Shown in pieces: positions 26,530-39,067 of a stretch of 64,000 nt of DNA. The first letter of the stretch is position 1, and each line of letters begins with the position of its first letter. The notes below the pieces were generated by a model, which saw nothing but the letters and a program-made list of their open reading frames with translations, searched no databases and had not been told where the DNA came from. The position numbers and the translations under genes are program-made. The stretch comes from Sitta carolinensis (lineage: Eukaryota > Chordata > Aves > Passeriformes > Sittidae), in the NCBI GenBank assembly GCA_032173965.1, contig CM063284.1, positions 63,920,863 through 63,984,862 on the forward strand, written 5' to 3'.

Positions 26530-27503
26530 GTATGAAACGTTTTTTCCTCAAGGATGACTACTACCCAGTTTTATGGCATGACAGAGAGAAGTTGTAAAGC
26601 CACTGTCTCTTGTGTAACTCCTTTGAAATAGAGGCAAAAGGTCTAACTTCCTAGTTTTAGTGAAAGAGAAGTAGGCAGAAAGAGCCTACCATGGAACATT
26701 CCAGATCTGGACTTTACAGAGCATCTTTGCAACACTGATGCTAAATCTCTCAGATTTTAAGGAAGACGTACAAGCAGAGAAATAAAAAATCCTGCAAAGT
26801 AAGTCCCACTTAGATGGGATCCCTCCTATAAGTGGATGGGACCTTCCTATAAGGACAAACTTGACCTGCAGGCCTTGGTGCTTCCTACTTATTCTCCTCC
26901 CCAAAATGAGAGGCTAAGCACGGGTTTGCAGAGATGATTTAAAAAACAGAAGTCTTAAAGAGCAGCAGGCAGGCAGCCTCCAAATGCAGGGGTGGAGCAA
27001 AGCTACAGATGGGCTGATCTCTCAGGCACTCCACTGGAAACCTGGGAACAGGTCTTCAAAGGGACTTAAAGCACTGCAGAGACTTTCTGAAAACCTCCCA
27101 AGACAAAAGTCAGGGATCTAACCCCATCACACTGTATGAGACAAACTCTGTCCCATTCAGATATCTTCACAAACCCACATATTTCTAGCAGTAAATATAG
27201 AAACATCTGATTTTTACTGTCTATAATAAACTACATCTACACTGGGAGAGTCTGAAGCATTACTGCCATATCTTCATAACCATGATGAGAGCTGTAGCAC
27301 AAAGAAAGCCTGTGTGGGTTTTTTATCCCATATAGACAGAGCTCTAAGTTGCAAGACTTCTGTATTAAGTTGGACTTCCACGCTCTCACCTATCTGAATC
27401 AGAAAAAACAAGCTCTGCAAACATCATCTTGTCTTCTGCATTCATCTATTACATAGGTCTATTATGTGGACCAAGCTGAACTTTTTATTTTAACTCTGAA
27501 CAG
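26530..27503 (+). other. phase-0 intron of the unidentified gene
   Basis: The GT-AG intron has GTATGA at its 5' end and the pyrimidine-rich tract CTTTTTATTTTAACTCTGAACAG at its 3' end. Its size of 974 nt is ordinary for a bird gene. Nothing else is recognised inside it. Confidence 0.5.
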
Positions 27504-27629
27504 GTAAATACATATGGGGAAAAACCAAAATTCATGTATCAGTATGAAGCTTTCATGGCAATCCTAAAGAAGCAGGCAAAACCAAAGAAGCAGCAAGGAA
27601 AATTGAAACCTTCCTCCAAGCGGAGATGA
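27504..27629 (+). CDS. terminal coding exon of an unidentified gene
   Basis: The exon follows a pyrimidine-rich acceptor ending in CAG. It continues the frame of the 26449 exon for 41 codons, from VNTYGEKPKFMYQYEAF to a TGA at 27627-27629. The last 20 residues are very basic (KKQAKPKKQQ..SSKRR), which suggests a nucleic-acid, microtubule or nuclear-targeting tail, though none of these is shown. Joined with the previous exon it forms a 68-residue C-terminus. The nearest canonical AATAAA I see downstream is at 28901-28906, about 1.27 kb after the stop, so a long 3' UTR is implied if this is real. The gene is not recognised. Confidence 0.5.
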   Translation, partial: VNTYGEKPKFMYQYEAFMAILKKQAKPKKQQGKLKPSSKRR

Positions 27630-30600
27630 AATGAAACTAAGCCAAACTAAGAGAGTTCTACTATCCTCATGGTGAGTGCTCTGGCTGGAGAGCTCTTTTC
27701 CTCCATCTGGTGAATGTATCTTGACTAGAGAAAGAGTAACACAGTACAAGAGAATGTAGCTGCAACTTGGTGTGAGTGCCAGGCTGAGCAAAGGGTTCAG
27801 CCAAATTCTGTCACTTTCAAGCAGAGCCGCTGTAAGAAGCAGCATACCACATCCAAATATATACTTATTTTCTGAAAATGTGCAACTGCTCAGATCACAA
27901 GACAAGACAGAAATATGTACAGCCTGATATTTATTTCATGGGGCACACAGGAGTTAATTTTGATTCATGTGAATTTTGGATACCTGATATAGTAACATCC
28001 ACGTCCCTTAGTGTCAGGAACTGAAGTCAGAGGTTGAGGCAAGTAAGCAGTAACAGCTCAGTCGCCATGTTTTAAAAACCATCCTCATTTTCCTTTGAGT
28101 CTTCCAGGAAAATCAGATATACCTATCTCTCATTCTCACAATTCATCACTCTCTAGACTATGCAACAAATCCCCATAGTGTTCCACTTTGACTAGCACAG
28201 CAGTGAACTGTGGCAGTTCTTTGCCTCCTACGTGTCTTTCCCCTGATAGGGGAAGCCTTTTGCAAAAGTCCTTGCTGGGAAAAAGGCGAATGGGACTCTT
28301 GGTTGTTCTTGTTCTTCATGTTTATTATTTTCTTATCCGCAATTTTTTCACACCAAGCTTTACACCAGCTTAGCGTGAGGGAGAAGAGACACCAAAAGCC
28401 CAAACACACGGAATCAAGGTTCTTTTAAAGATAATTCACCCAATTATCACCAAGAATGTACATTATTTCTGCTTTTCTACCAATAACTAACTAAATTTCT
28501 ACTCACATAACTCTACACTGTGGCAAATTTTGACCAATTGTCCTGCGTCACCCACACTGCAGAACATGGAGTAATGAAGAAGGAGGAAGAAGCCTAAAAA
28601 CATCAAGAATCGTCCATCTTGTCTTCATCTACTTACCATACTAACAAACCCAAAAATCTAAATTTCTCACCTTGTGATAAATTATATATTATGCTACTAT
28701 CTAATTTACATTCTTGAAAATTCTGCTTCATCCCAAAGTCTAGGAAACCCTTTCCATGGATGAAGGTTAAAAGTACTCTTTGTCAGGGGGTTTGGACCCT
28801 TCAAAACAGGCAGAGAAATATTCTCTGCATTCTGGGTTCCAACAGTGAACAGATGTGGAAAAAAAAAATCCCTCACTAGTGAAGAAATTCAGGGCAAGAA
28901 AATAAACCAGAATTAACTGGACTGTGTCCAGACCTCTTCACAGTTTTATGAAGAAGAATGTTAGGAAGCAGAGGATACATGCTTTGGTTTCAGAGACCTG
29001 GTTCCCCAACTGCAACATGAAAAACGTGATCTAGCAAGGGGTGTGAGGAACATTTACATTACCATAATTCACCAGACAGTGTTTTGGTGCAAACCAAAGT
29101 TTTTCTAGGTTGAAGAGCTATAGCAACTTACATCAGATAAGAAAGTGCCTCCCTGTATCTAAAGAAACACAGTTATTTAAGGTTCAGATGGTTATGGACT
29201 TGCCACAACAGACACCCTAAAATATCAGTAAGTTTGGAACAGGACATCTCAAGTGACAGCCTACCCAGCATGTCTGAAACACTCACAGGTCAGGGGAGCA
29301 AAGTGCTCTGAAGAAAAGGGGGTTTCCTGGAGCAAGAGTGAGTGAGCATCTGGAAAAAGCACACTTGAGCTTGAGATCACACTGGATGCAATACAGTAGA
29401 TGTTTGGGCTCTTCCCCTCTCCCAGACAACCTGGAGCAACCTTGAACAAGAAGTCTTGTCTCTACTCATACATAGAACACATGTGAGAAGAGCCATGTAC
29501 GAACTCCCTGTGCAGGAAAAATGGCCCAGGGTTTAACCCCCACTTCCATGCTGTGAAACAGCTTTTAAAAGCATTAGAGAGGAGAGAGTTTTGACAAAAT
29601 GTTTGATTTGTTAGCTTGACTTTGCTAGAGGTTTGGGTTTCTTTTGACACCCTAGTCAGCAAAGAGAGAGAAAAAATAGTTAATGTGAAGAGTCATCTAA
29701 AGGTCTAAGTCTCCTGACAACTGCTATCTAGACTTGGAGGGCAAGGCAGTAGCTGACAGAGAAATGAGAAAATAAAAAGGGATGTGCATCAAGTGAAAGC
29801 TCCATGGACAAGCACTGTCACTTCACTTTGGTTTTAAAGAACAAAACAATTTGACTAAGTGCAGAAGCAAAATGTGCTGCAGGTTAAACAGTTGGACTTT
29901 AGGACCTGATACACAGACTGGAGTCTGCTCCAGAGCCCCAGGGCAAATTTCACTCTCTGAAGCAGTACTGTAGAGGGAGAAAATGTTCAGTGATCTGCCA
30001 CTGTCTCTGAATGTGTAAAGGCTCCAAGTCAAGGATGCAAGTTAGCTGAGGCAAGTGAGCTGTGACTACACTGAACAAATAGGAGTAGAGCAAGCAAATG
30101 AATGAGAAAAGAATGAAAGCGCAAAATTTTAAACAAGGGAAAAAGGATTCAAGCAGAAGGGTGACCTACAGGATAAAATAGTTGCAAATGATTTGGCAAA
30201 TTTATGAAGTCAACCCTCAGCATCACTGATCTCTCATGAGCCTGTCCTTCAGCCTTTCTGTACCTCACCTGAAATATTATGCCAGTAGCAGCAAGTAGCA
30301 GTGAGAACAGCTGTAGGAGTTGCACCCAGGTAGAGGAACTCCTCCGCTTAGTGAGAGAGCTCAAGGACGAATAGGTTGAGGAGCATCATCTAGAGAGAGA
30401 GAGACAGAATACTGAAACTGCACCCTATGAACATTTCCTGGGACAGGCTAGCAGGCAGACAGGATACCTGATACAGAAGATTCCCTGGCTTCTATCTGCC
30501 TGGCTGAACACAGTCACATTAGGGAGAGGGGGCAATGGTGACAAGTTCCTTCCCGGCACAGCATGCGTGTTCCCTATGTGACTGCCCCACATTCCCAGGT

Positions 30601-30659
30601 GCCCTGGCATAACTGGAATGGGGCTATCCAAGTGGACCTGAACAACAAGGACGATAATG
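27630..30659. other. downstream flank / possible 3' UTR, no further gene
   Basis: This follows the stop codon of the exon pair. The first canonical AATAAA is at 28901-28906, with a second A-rich AATAAA at about 29769. No other gene is supported. A minus-strand frame at 30272-30364 that resembles a signal peptide and ends at a GTGAGG donor has no ATG and an in-frame stop upstream. Confidence 0.4.
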
Positions 30660-31622
30660 GTTCATCTGTTAGGGCCAGTTCTGTTTAATATCTTTATCTA
30701 TGATCTGGACAAGGGGATTGAATGCACCCTCAGTCAGTTTGCATATGGCACCAAGCTGGGTGGGACTATTAATCTGCTGAAGGGTAGAAAGGCTCTGCAG
30801 AGGGATCTGGACAGGCAGAATCAATGGGCTGAGGACAGTTTTTTAAGGTTCAACAAGCAAAGTGCCAGATCCTGCGCTTGGGTCACAACAACCCCATGCA
30901 GTGTTACAGGCCTAGGACAGTGTGGCTGGAAAGCTGCCCAGTGGAAAAGGACCTGGGGCTGCTGGCCAGCAGCTGGCTCAACATGGGCCAGTGTGTGCCC
31001 AGGTGTGCCCTGCTGGCCAATAAATCCAATGGCATCCTGGCCTGTATCTGCAGTAGTGTGGCCAGCAGGACCAGGGGAGTGGTTGTTCCCCTGGACTCAG
31101 CCCTGGTGAGGCCACACCTCAAACCCTGTGTTCAGTTTTGGGCCCCTCACCACAAGAAAGACACTGAGTTGCAGAAGAGTGTCCAGAGAAAGGCAACAGA
31201 GCTGGGGAAGGGTCTGGAACACAAGTCTGATGAGACTGAGGAAGCTGGGGTTGTTTAGCCTGGAGAAAAGGAGGCTCACAGAGGGACCTTATCCCTCTCT
31301 ACAACTGCCTGAAAGGAGGGTGTAGCCAGGTGGGGGCTGACCTCTTCTCCCAGGTAACAAGTGACAGGACGAGGAAAAGGCGTCAAGCTGTGCCAGGGGA
31401 AGTTTAGATTGGATATTAGGAAAAGTTTCTTCACGGAAGGAGTTACCGAGCATGGGAACAGTCTGTCTGGGGAAGTGGTTGAGTCACAATCCCCAGAGGT
31501 ATTTAAAAAACACACAGATGTGGCACTTAAGAACATGGTTTTGTGGTGGACTAGGTTAGGTTAACAGTTGGACTCAATGATTTTAAAGGTCCTTTCCAAC
31601 AGTAACGATTTTGTTACTCTAA
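30660..31622 (+). mobile_element. CR1 LINE, 5'-truncated, inactive
   Basis: The sequence matches the avian CR1 3' end through almost its whole length: the C-terminal part of the ORF2 reverse transcriptase, then the 3' UTR. Recognisable protein segments in order are GPVLFNIFIYDLDKGIEC, the FA(DD)TKLGG motif mutated to FAYGTKLGG, RKALQRDLDR, GHNNPMQ, WLESCPVEKDLG, SALVRPHLKPCVQFWAPH, LGLFSLEKRRL, FRLDIRKSFFTEGV and VALKNMV. These fall in three frames (breaks near 30865, 31240 and 31330), so the copy is dead. It ends with the usual GGTTGGACTC..GATTTTAAAGGTCC block and a degenerate ATTCTRTG-type terminal repeat (GATTTTGTTACTCT). No target-site duplication is seen, as is usual for CR1. It inserted in the plus orientation. 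Confidence 0.94.
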
Positions 31623-32344
31623 ACATGAGGGAGGGCAGTTGCCCAGCTCATGCAAAGCTGTGGTAATGAAACCATAGAGGAAAGCAGATCCCACGGATCA
31701 GTGAAGAAGGGTTCCCCACACAACGGTAACCTCTGCCTGCCAAAGAAACTTGATTTTTGAAGTGGTTACACCCCTCTACAGAAGCTTGCTAAAAAAAGAA
31801 GACCCATGCTTAATCCCTGAGGCAGAGTGTGTATGAGAGGGTTTTTTGGTTCCTTTGGCATTACAGAATTAAAGTAATTTCCTCCTTTTCATGACTTTCT
31901 CACAATTTCAACTATCCACATCTAGATTTATAGCCCATTTAGAAAAGAAATACTACTGAAGGGACCACATCCATCAGAGTTCTTATTTCATTCCTCTGAA
32001 ATTTGAAATTCTCACTAAGACACAGCATGAAGGATTTAAAGCACAAGGTCCTTTGAATGTAAAGAGCCAGACAACTGCTTATAGCAGACTTTAAGACCTT
32101 ATGCTGGACATTCAAAAATATTATATTAAGTAAATTCTGTGGGAAAAGAGAAGACCTGAAAAGTCCATAAAACAGGGAAGTGTATCTTAGCAATAGAAAG
32201 TACATGCTCACAGAACTCTGAAAAATAAATTCTTGCCTGCAATATTCATTAGTTTCAAACACAAGCTACCAAGAAAAGTCTGGATCAGTGGAAAAGGGCA
32301 ACTATAGATTCTGACTGAGCTATGCCTCTATGATTTCCTAAGAT

Positions 32345-32425
32345 CAATTAATTGCAGTAATTAATTAGACAGATCACTCTTTTGTAGTCTTCTTTATTAG
32401 GTCACAAATCCATGCAAATTATTAA
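32345..32425 (+). promoter_or_regulatory. homeodomain and octamer motif cluster
   Basis: Two AATTAATT blocks flank GCAGT (about 32347-32367). A perfect octamer, ATGCAAAT, followed by TATTAAT, lies about 45 bp downstream. TAATTA is the core homeodomain site and ATGCAAAT the POU/OCT site. This density of developmental motifs is typical of conserved enhancers, but AT-rich DNA gives TAATTA easily, so the call is tentative. The palindrome at 32451-32475 follows directly. Confidence 0.25.
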
Positions 32426-32450
32426 TTTCTTCCACTACTTTTAGTAATGA

Positions 32451-32475
32451 TCTGCTTGAGAAGTTCTCAAGCAGA
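32451..32475. repeat. 25-nt near-perfect palindrome
   Basis: The arms TCTGCTTGAGAA (32451-32462) and TTCTCAAGCAGA (32464-32475) are exact reverse complements around a single G. It overlaps a second, weaker inverted repeat (AGAGAAC-TAA-GTTCTCT, about 32473-32489). The centre contains GAAGTTC, close to a heat-shock-element-like inverted GAA/TTC pair. Confidence 0.85.
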
Positions 32476-33067
32476 GAACTAAGTTCTCTCTGCTAAGTTC
32501 TTCAGTTTAATATTTATCTTGCAAATGTGCCAGTTGACTAAGAAGAGAGGAACAAAAGAATTAAAAAAATTGACACAAATCAGCAAATGTTAGTCCAGAA
32601 GAACATTAGTCGTTAAGAAAAAATATCAACAGTAGAACCAAAAATTGTTCTTCAACCATTTGTCTTTTCAAACCTGTTTTTTCTTCTTAGGGTCCATGCT
32701 TCTCATAACTGAATGTTTCTTATGCTTGTACTGGGGTCTCTCAGAACCTCTTTTCACTCAAAGAAAAATATGTTTTTTCCCTATCATGTTATAAACAACC
32801 ATAGCAAGTGGGTTTGGTTCTTTTATCCCCATGACTTTCTTGAGTTTTGCCTACTCTTTATCTAGATGCAAAAGCTGATAGTCAATTCTTGTCACTTTTC
32901 TCTTTAATTAAGTTCCCAAATGAAAAGTGATGCTACCTCTTACTCAAATGTAAATTTAAACCATCTTTACCTGGAACTAGGGAGGAACTAAGCTTTCCCA
33001 TTGGTAAAATGTCACCATACATTCTCCTCCCTCCTACCAGGATTTTTCCTATCACATACACCTTTAC

Positions 33068-33087
33068 TTTTTTTTTTTTTTTTTTTT
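33068..33087 (+). repeat. poly-T tract (T20)
   Basis: Twenty consecutive T are seen. On the minus strand this would be a poly-A, but no polyadenylation signal or recognisable element lies before it in that direction. Confidence 0.9.
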
Positions 33088-35310
33088 ATTAAATGTGTGA
33101 CTGGTTATCAAACCAAATATTTTCCTGAGGCTCACAGAAATGTTTAATGCTATCCTAATGTGAACTGAAATGATGGCCAAAGCAAAAAAGCAACAAAACC
33201 ATCAAAAGTCACCTGTCAAAACAGAAATATGTAACTGCTGGCAGAAGTCAAGATATGCTGTATCTTTTGTGACATGCTGATATTTTGTTGTAGTTGTTCC
33301 TCCCCAGTAATTAGAAGATTACAGTTTAGTTTTAAAACAAGGGCATTTTATAATCAGTGAACCATCTATGCTACTCAACCATCTGATCTGTCTCAAGGTC
33401 ACTGTCTTCATTAAATGGGTAAGAATTACATCATCTGTCCTACTATAGGATGGCAATTACATCATTGATCAATACCTGAGATCTTAGTGTGACCAACAAA
33501 TTCATGTTAGGGATGAGTTACAACTGGGCAGATACCACAAAATGTAAGTCCTGTTTGCTTCAATCAACATCCCCATTAAGACTAAATTATAAAACTATCA
33601 ACTCTCTTATTTGTAGTACAGTGCAGGCTGAGAGCTAATCAAAGATGGGGTAGGGAAAGTGCCACAGTGGTATGCCTTTTGCAATGGCAGAGAAGACCAT
33701 CTTTGCTTTGAAGAGCAGCCTGAAGTGACAAGAGCAACAGAGGGTGGAGGAAAAGATGTGTAAGCAGATGGCAGCAGGCCACGTTATTTTTAAGCCTTTA
33801 GTGGCAATGCACTTTGAGGTAGTCACATGTTCATCTTCAACAGCAATAAGTGTTTTAAGCTATTTTCGTTCCCTCTTCCCTTGAAACAGACCTGAAGCAA
33901 GCAAGCAGCAAGCTCCTGTGTCTCACTGGAAGATGTGTACGTTTGAGTCTTCTGCTCCCCTGCAGCTGGTTTGGCAGTGAAACGTAGGGCTCTCCATTCC
34001 GTGAGAAAAGATCAGCTGAATGAAAGGAGCATGAAGGAAAGTCTGCAGGAAGTGGATAAAGATGATCCAGTTAAGAGTGAAGTTGAGTCGAAGAGGCTCA
34101 GGCAAGAGAGGAAAGCTGGACCAAACAATAAATCAGCTTAGAGAAGATATTTATATGCAGTTTGGACTCACAGTTTGTCTTCTGGCTGCTTTTGCCACTG
34201 TGCCTCTTCTGGCTCAAGTCTCCAAGAAGCGGCAACTCCCTCGATGTCCCTTACAGGAACCTGTTGAAGAGGAGGAGCTTGCTTTGCTCACTTTGTTCAT
34301 GCAGGGCTCAAGCAGCCCTCAGGACCAGAGTAACCTGAGCAGAGCCCCACTAAAATGTTTCAGCAAAGTACCCACAGTGAGATTCAGCAGAGGGTGGTAA
34401 CTCACCCATGGGGGTGAATGTATAATACACAGCAGTACCTGGAGGCACTGACCCACTTGGCTTCTGTACTGGCATACAGTGAATGACAACTCCCATCTCA
34501 AATACAAGAAGCAATACATGGAATAAGAGACCCAGGGAGAGAGAATACTAAGCCAACATTTTCACCTCTGGATACACTAAATTAGGTACCAATCCATATT
34601 TGGGGACCTAAATAGCTGGCCTGCTTCACAAAAGTGCTGTGTGCACCCAGAGGCCCATTAAAATGAAGTAGAGGGTTGCAAAATACTTGCCTCCTCTGAA
34701 AATCAAGCTTGGACTAACCAGATTTGATAGCTCTGACCTTAACAGATAAAGCTGTGAAATACAGACAAGACTAGCACCAGCAGGAAAATAATATGAAGCT
34801 TCTAAACCACAAATTAAACACTGAATCTTGCAAATACATACGCTGCAGCTACACATGTCGTAGCATCTCTAACGGCAAAAACTGACTTGGCCATTTAAAA
34901 TGTTGGCTTTTAAAACACTTGACTTTCAGGCTGTAGGCTGCCTGTAGAACAGGCAATCTCCTCCATCTTCTACTGTCAGATACACAGTAGATATTTAGTG
35001 CCTATCACTCTGTCTCCTCCCTATAAATACAGAGACAGAGTGGTTGTCTTTAACACAGGAAGTCAGTAAAAGCATGACATCAGAGAAGACAGCACAATGA
35101 ACTCACCTTAAAGAAGAGGTTTTTATTTCAGGTTAGGGTGTGGTATTTAATAACAGTGTTTTTCTGATAAGGCCTACTGTTATATATCTCTCACCAAGAG
35201 GCAAGCAAACTCCCTGGCTTTGGAGTAAATAGCAAGGCAAGATTTGCCTCTGTGGGCTCATTACAGGCTAGACCCTTTCTCTTGTAAGAAATCCTTGGTG
35301 TATTTGCAGT

Positions 35311-35328
35311 AAAAAAAAAAAAAAAAAA
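35311..35328 (+). repeat. poly-A tract (A18)
   Basis: Eighteen consecutive A follow TTTGCAGT. There is no associated element or polyadenylation signal. Confidence 0.9.
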
Positions 35329-38300
35329 TTACTTTCAAAGTTTTGTTTAAAGTACTTAAAGTTCAGTGTTCAAAACCTCAGATCACATTTGCAGCAGATT
35401 TAATAGGGCAGTACTACTGGCCTCCAGAAGGTACTTCTTTACCCTTGCAGACTAAAGAATAATTACACACAGAGAGGCTAATTCTGCCATCTCTTGTACC
35501 AGGTTTTTGCTGAAATAACTCCACTGATGGATGAAATTAAGGAGGCACGAGACTGCAATAATCTAATACTGAATCAGGCCATAAAAATATAATCTGCTTT
35601 ATCAAAAATGTCATTGATTCAAGAGATTTCTTTTCCTTGTTTCCTACACAAAGACATTATTTTTTCACGTAAGGAATTTTTGAAAAAGCAACACCTGTAG
35701 GATGCTGGGTTCATCACAAAATTAAGTGTAAATTCCTTACAGGTAACAGGAAGTTAAAAGACAATAGGAAAATAACTTGTCCATACAGCTTTTCAAGCAA
35801 ATAAACATGAAGTTAAATAAAACTTAAATGCTGTTTTAGTTTCATGACTGCTAGCTCTTCATCCCTGTCCCAGAACCCAGCTGTGTTTTGTGGAACAAAA
35901 AACATGTCAGCACAGCTCATTTCACCTGCAGTGAAAAGTAATTTATTGTGCCTAACTGAAAAGCAAATTGGTATCATCATCTAGGAGTTTGTATCTCACA
36001 AGAGTTGTTCCTGTAATTTGACCTTCTTTTGAAAAGAACTAAGATTAGAATACCTATGTAAAAGCCTGAAACTAATAATAAATTAAGCTTGAATGCATTA
36101 AAAGTTGCTAGATGATAAAGGTTGGGAAGAGATGTATGTGTGGCACAAGAAGAAGTACAATATGGTTATGGAAAACGTATTTCTTAATTACTAGTGAGAT
36201 ACCTTAGTCTCAAATATCACAAAAACTTCCAAGAAAAATAATCTTTTTCTCTCAAAATGTATTTCTAGGTAGGAAATTTGTTAATTTAAGAAATAATGCA
36301 GGAAAGAGTGAAAAAAGTGATCATTATTTCTTCTGTGTTACTGAAAAGTAATCTGCATGAGCACAAGTGAGGGAGAATAACTTGAGAATTAAACCTTTAT
36401 CTTGAAGCACCTCACGACTGGATACCCTTAAACACACAAAAATACCACCATTTTTCCTAGCAATACGGATGACAGCATTTGAATTTTGCCACTGGAGCAT
36501 TAGCTAGTTAAGCTTAAGAAAACTCAAAAGAATAGCATAGAACAAGGGTTAGAACAGGAATTGCACACAAGCCTGAATGCTCGCACTGCTTTACAAGCCC
36601 CTGACTGCACAAGAGGGACAGGAGGTGAGACCTTTCCAAAAACCAACAACTGGTTTACATCTGATGTGACAGATCTCTTCACTTTGCAGCTACTCAGTTT
36701 CCAGAGAGGTAAGGTATAAACCCCTGAGCTCTTACTAGCACATTGACAAGAATAAACTCCAGTCTTTTACACTGCTGAAGTATTATATACAACAACAGAG
36801 ACTCCTGCTTCTCAAATCCAGTGTCAGCATCTTCCAATACGCTTGCTTTCCACTCTCTCCCCTCTCACTCTTTCCTACCTGACAATTTCACTTACCTTGT
36901 ACACATTTCACTGATGCTCCAGCTCCCATCTACACTATCTTCCCAAGCTTCATTTTGTAGCTCCTTCCCATGTTACTCAGCTTACCTGTTTACCTTCCCA
37001 TCACTGGTAACCATCTCACTATTCCTTCCCTCAGCTGATAATCAGTTTTAAAAACAGGCCTTAAGATTTGTTTTTTCCCTAATACCAAAAACTAAAAAAA
37101 AACTTTATAGGACTCCATGGAACTAATAAGTGTTTTCTCCTTCCTTAGCTGTGAAGTATGACAAAGCAGTAGCAGGCAGCTTTGCTTTCTGACTTAACCT
37201 TGGTTAAAGAAAAATGCTACAAATCAGAGCCAGGGGAACTGTTCTCTGTGGATGCATTTTCTATTGAGGCTGGGGAGTTGGGCTCTTTTGGCCACCACTT
37301 CCACATGAGTGCATCTCCACCAACTGCAGTCTCCTTTTCCTGGATAACCTTTATCACCAAATGCTTCACACTGATGAGGCTGAGGAACACTAAAGCAGTG
37401 TAGCAAGCTTAACCAACAGCTGACACAGCAAGTGTGTTGCATCACTTAAGCGATAGCAGCTTAAAGCATGAAAATTACTCCTTTGACCCTTTATCCTCTC
37501 CCTCCCCATGAAATGGGCCCCTTCCACCTGCCTACATGGCAAGAGTGACTTTTGAAAGGAAAGACCTTGGGTAAAACAGAATTGCACACTGGCAGCAGTG
37601 AGCAGGAAAGAAATTTGCCTTGCAAAATGTCTAGGCCTCCAAAGTCCAAGCATGGTAGGGCACAGACAGAAATGCTACAACTAGTTTCAACAGCACAGAA
37701 AGATGTATCATGCAGGCTGCTCTAATGGCAGCAAAAACCTCACATATGGCCAAATAATATTGCAAAAACCTTTGTGCAACAGGTAGGGGATTGGAAAAGT
37801 CCCTTTCTTAAAGAGAAAGTAGGGAAAATTGCACTCAGCAGGGAAACAAAGGTGAACAAAGCAGAATCCTCTGTCAAAAAAGACTGATGCTCACTGATTC
37901 TGGAGAGGAAGATCTGTATCCATGCTGTACACAGAGGATGCCCAGTTTTGGGATCCAGTCTGCTCTCATCAACGGCTCCTTACAGCTGCCAACAACAGCT
38001 TGCAGCAGAACCAGTGCTTGTGCTTTCTAGCAGTGAAAGCAGGACCAGGGGTATATTCAAACAGATACTGATGCTACATACTCTCAGTTTTATTCTTGAA
38101 CAGCAGAAATTGTAGTAGTAAAGGCTTGTTAAGCATACACAAATTAAGTCAGAGTATTTCTGCGTGCAATTAATCATGATTTATTTGAAGCTACTCTGTT
38201 AGCTTTCCCATTTTCTGCTTCCTGAAACTCCAATTAATGAGGGCCAACCCTCAATCTGAAAATGTTTTATTTTATGCATTGAACAAAAGCAACCAAAAAA

Positions 38301-38888
38301 TGTTATTATCTAAACCAACAAAGTGTTCTGACAAAAAATTTCTTTGCAATTTTGAGCAGAACAAATTACTTAAAAAGAGAGGTTGGGCAAACCAGATTAA
38401 ATAAGTATAGCACTTAAGAACTTGGAAGCAAAACAGTTTGTATTTAATAAGCAGATAAGCGGTGTTTCTGCCATCACTGCTATTAGTCTTCTGCTTTCTC
38501 CTCTTCAATGTCTGCAACTTATGATCTCAGACAACAAGCTAGTTTAAAGTGTCTCTGAAGCAAGTAAGTGAAGAAATAAACATGTCTTGTTTGTGAGAAA
38601 TTTGCTACACATATTTTTTGAAACTATAGTTTGCCTGTCTAAAAACATTTCCAATGGCTCTTTTGCACTTGGAATAAAATCCACTTTCATTTTCCCTGAT
38701 ATTTCAAGTGTTTAGGTATGAAAAAACCCAGGTTACTTCTTAAAATGGTTTTGTCCAATTTAGCAGAAGATGAGGTTGGTGACATTGCACGGGTTTCACA
38801 CAACTGATCTACTGAAACACTTAATATGTCTTCCCTAAAAAACTTCATTCCATTTCTAAGGGTAGACCCTCTGTACCAGATCCTGGTG

Positions 38889-39067
38889 ACCATACCATAC
38901 CATACCATACCATACCATACCATACCATACCATACCATACCATACCATACCATACCATACCATACCATATACCATACCATACCATACACCATATACCATA
39001 CCATACCATATACCATACCATATACCATACCATACCATACCATACCCCATACTATACCACATCATAC
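38889..39067 (+). repeat. (CATAC)n pentanucleotide array
   Basis: A pure array of about 16 CATAC units (38889-38969) is followed by interrupted units containing CATAT and CACC variants to about 39067. Because five is not a multiple of three and the unit carries no stop in any register, every frame of the array is open on both strands. This produces chance ORFs that repeat Met-Val-Trp-Tyr-Gly (minus) or Pro-Tyr-His-Thr-Ile (plus). These are not genes. Confidence 0.97.

Larger units (their letters stand above)
31623..38888. other. non-coding stretch, no gene recognised
   Basis: No gene is supported. It holds T20 (33068-33087), A18 (35311-35328), a TAATTA/octamer motif cluster and a palindrome near 32.4 kb (separate entries). 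An isolated donor-like AGAG/GTAAGG occurs near 36709 but only leaves a 19-nt exon after the nearest acceptor. Confidence 0.55.

Noticed and set aside
30272..30364. Minus-strand frame resembling a signal peptide and ending at a GTGAGG donor
   Set aside because: It has no ATG, an in-frame stop just upstream and no acceptor, so it cannot be a first or internal exon as it stands.
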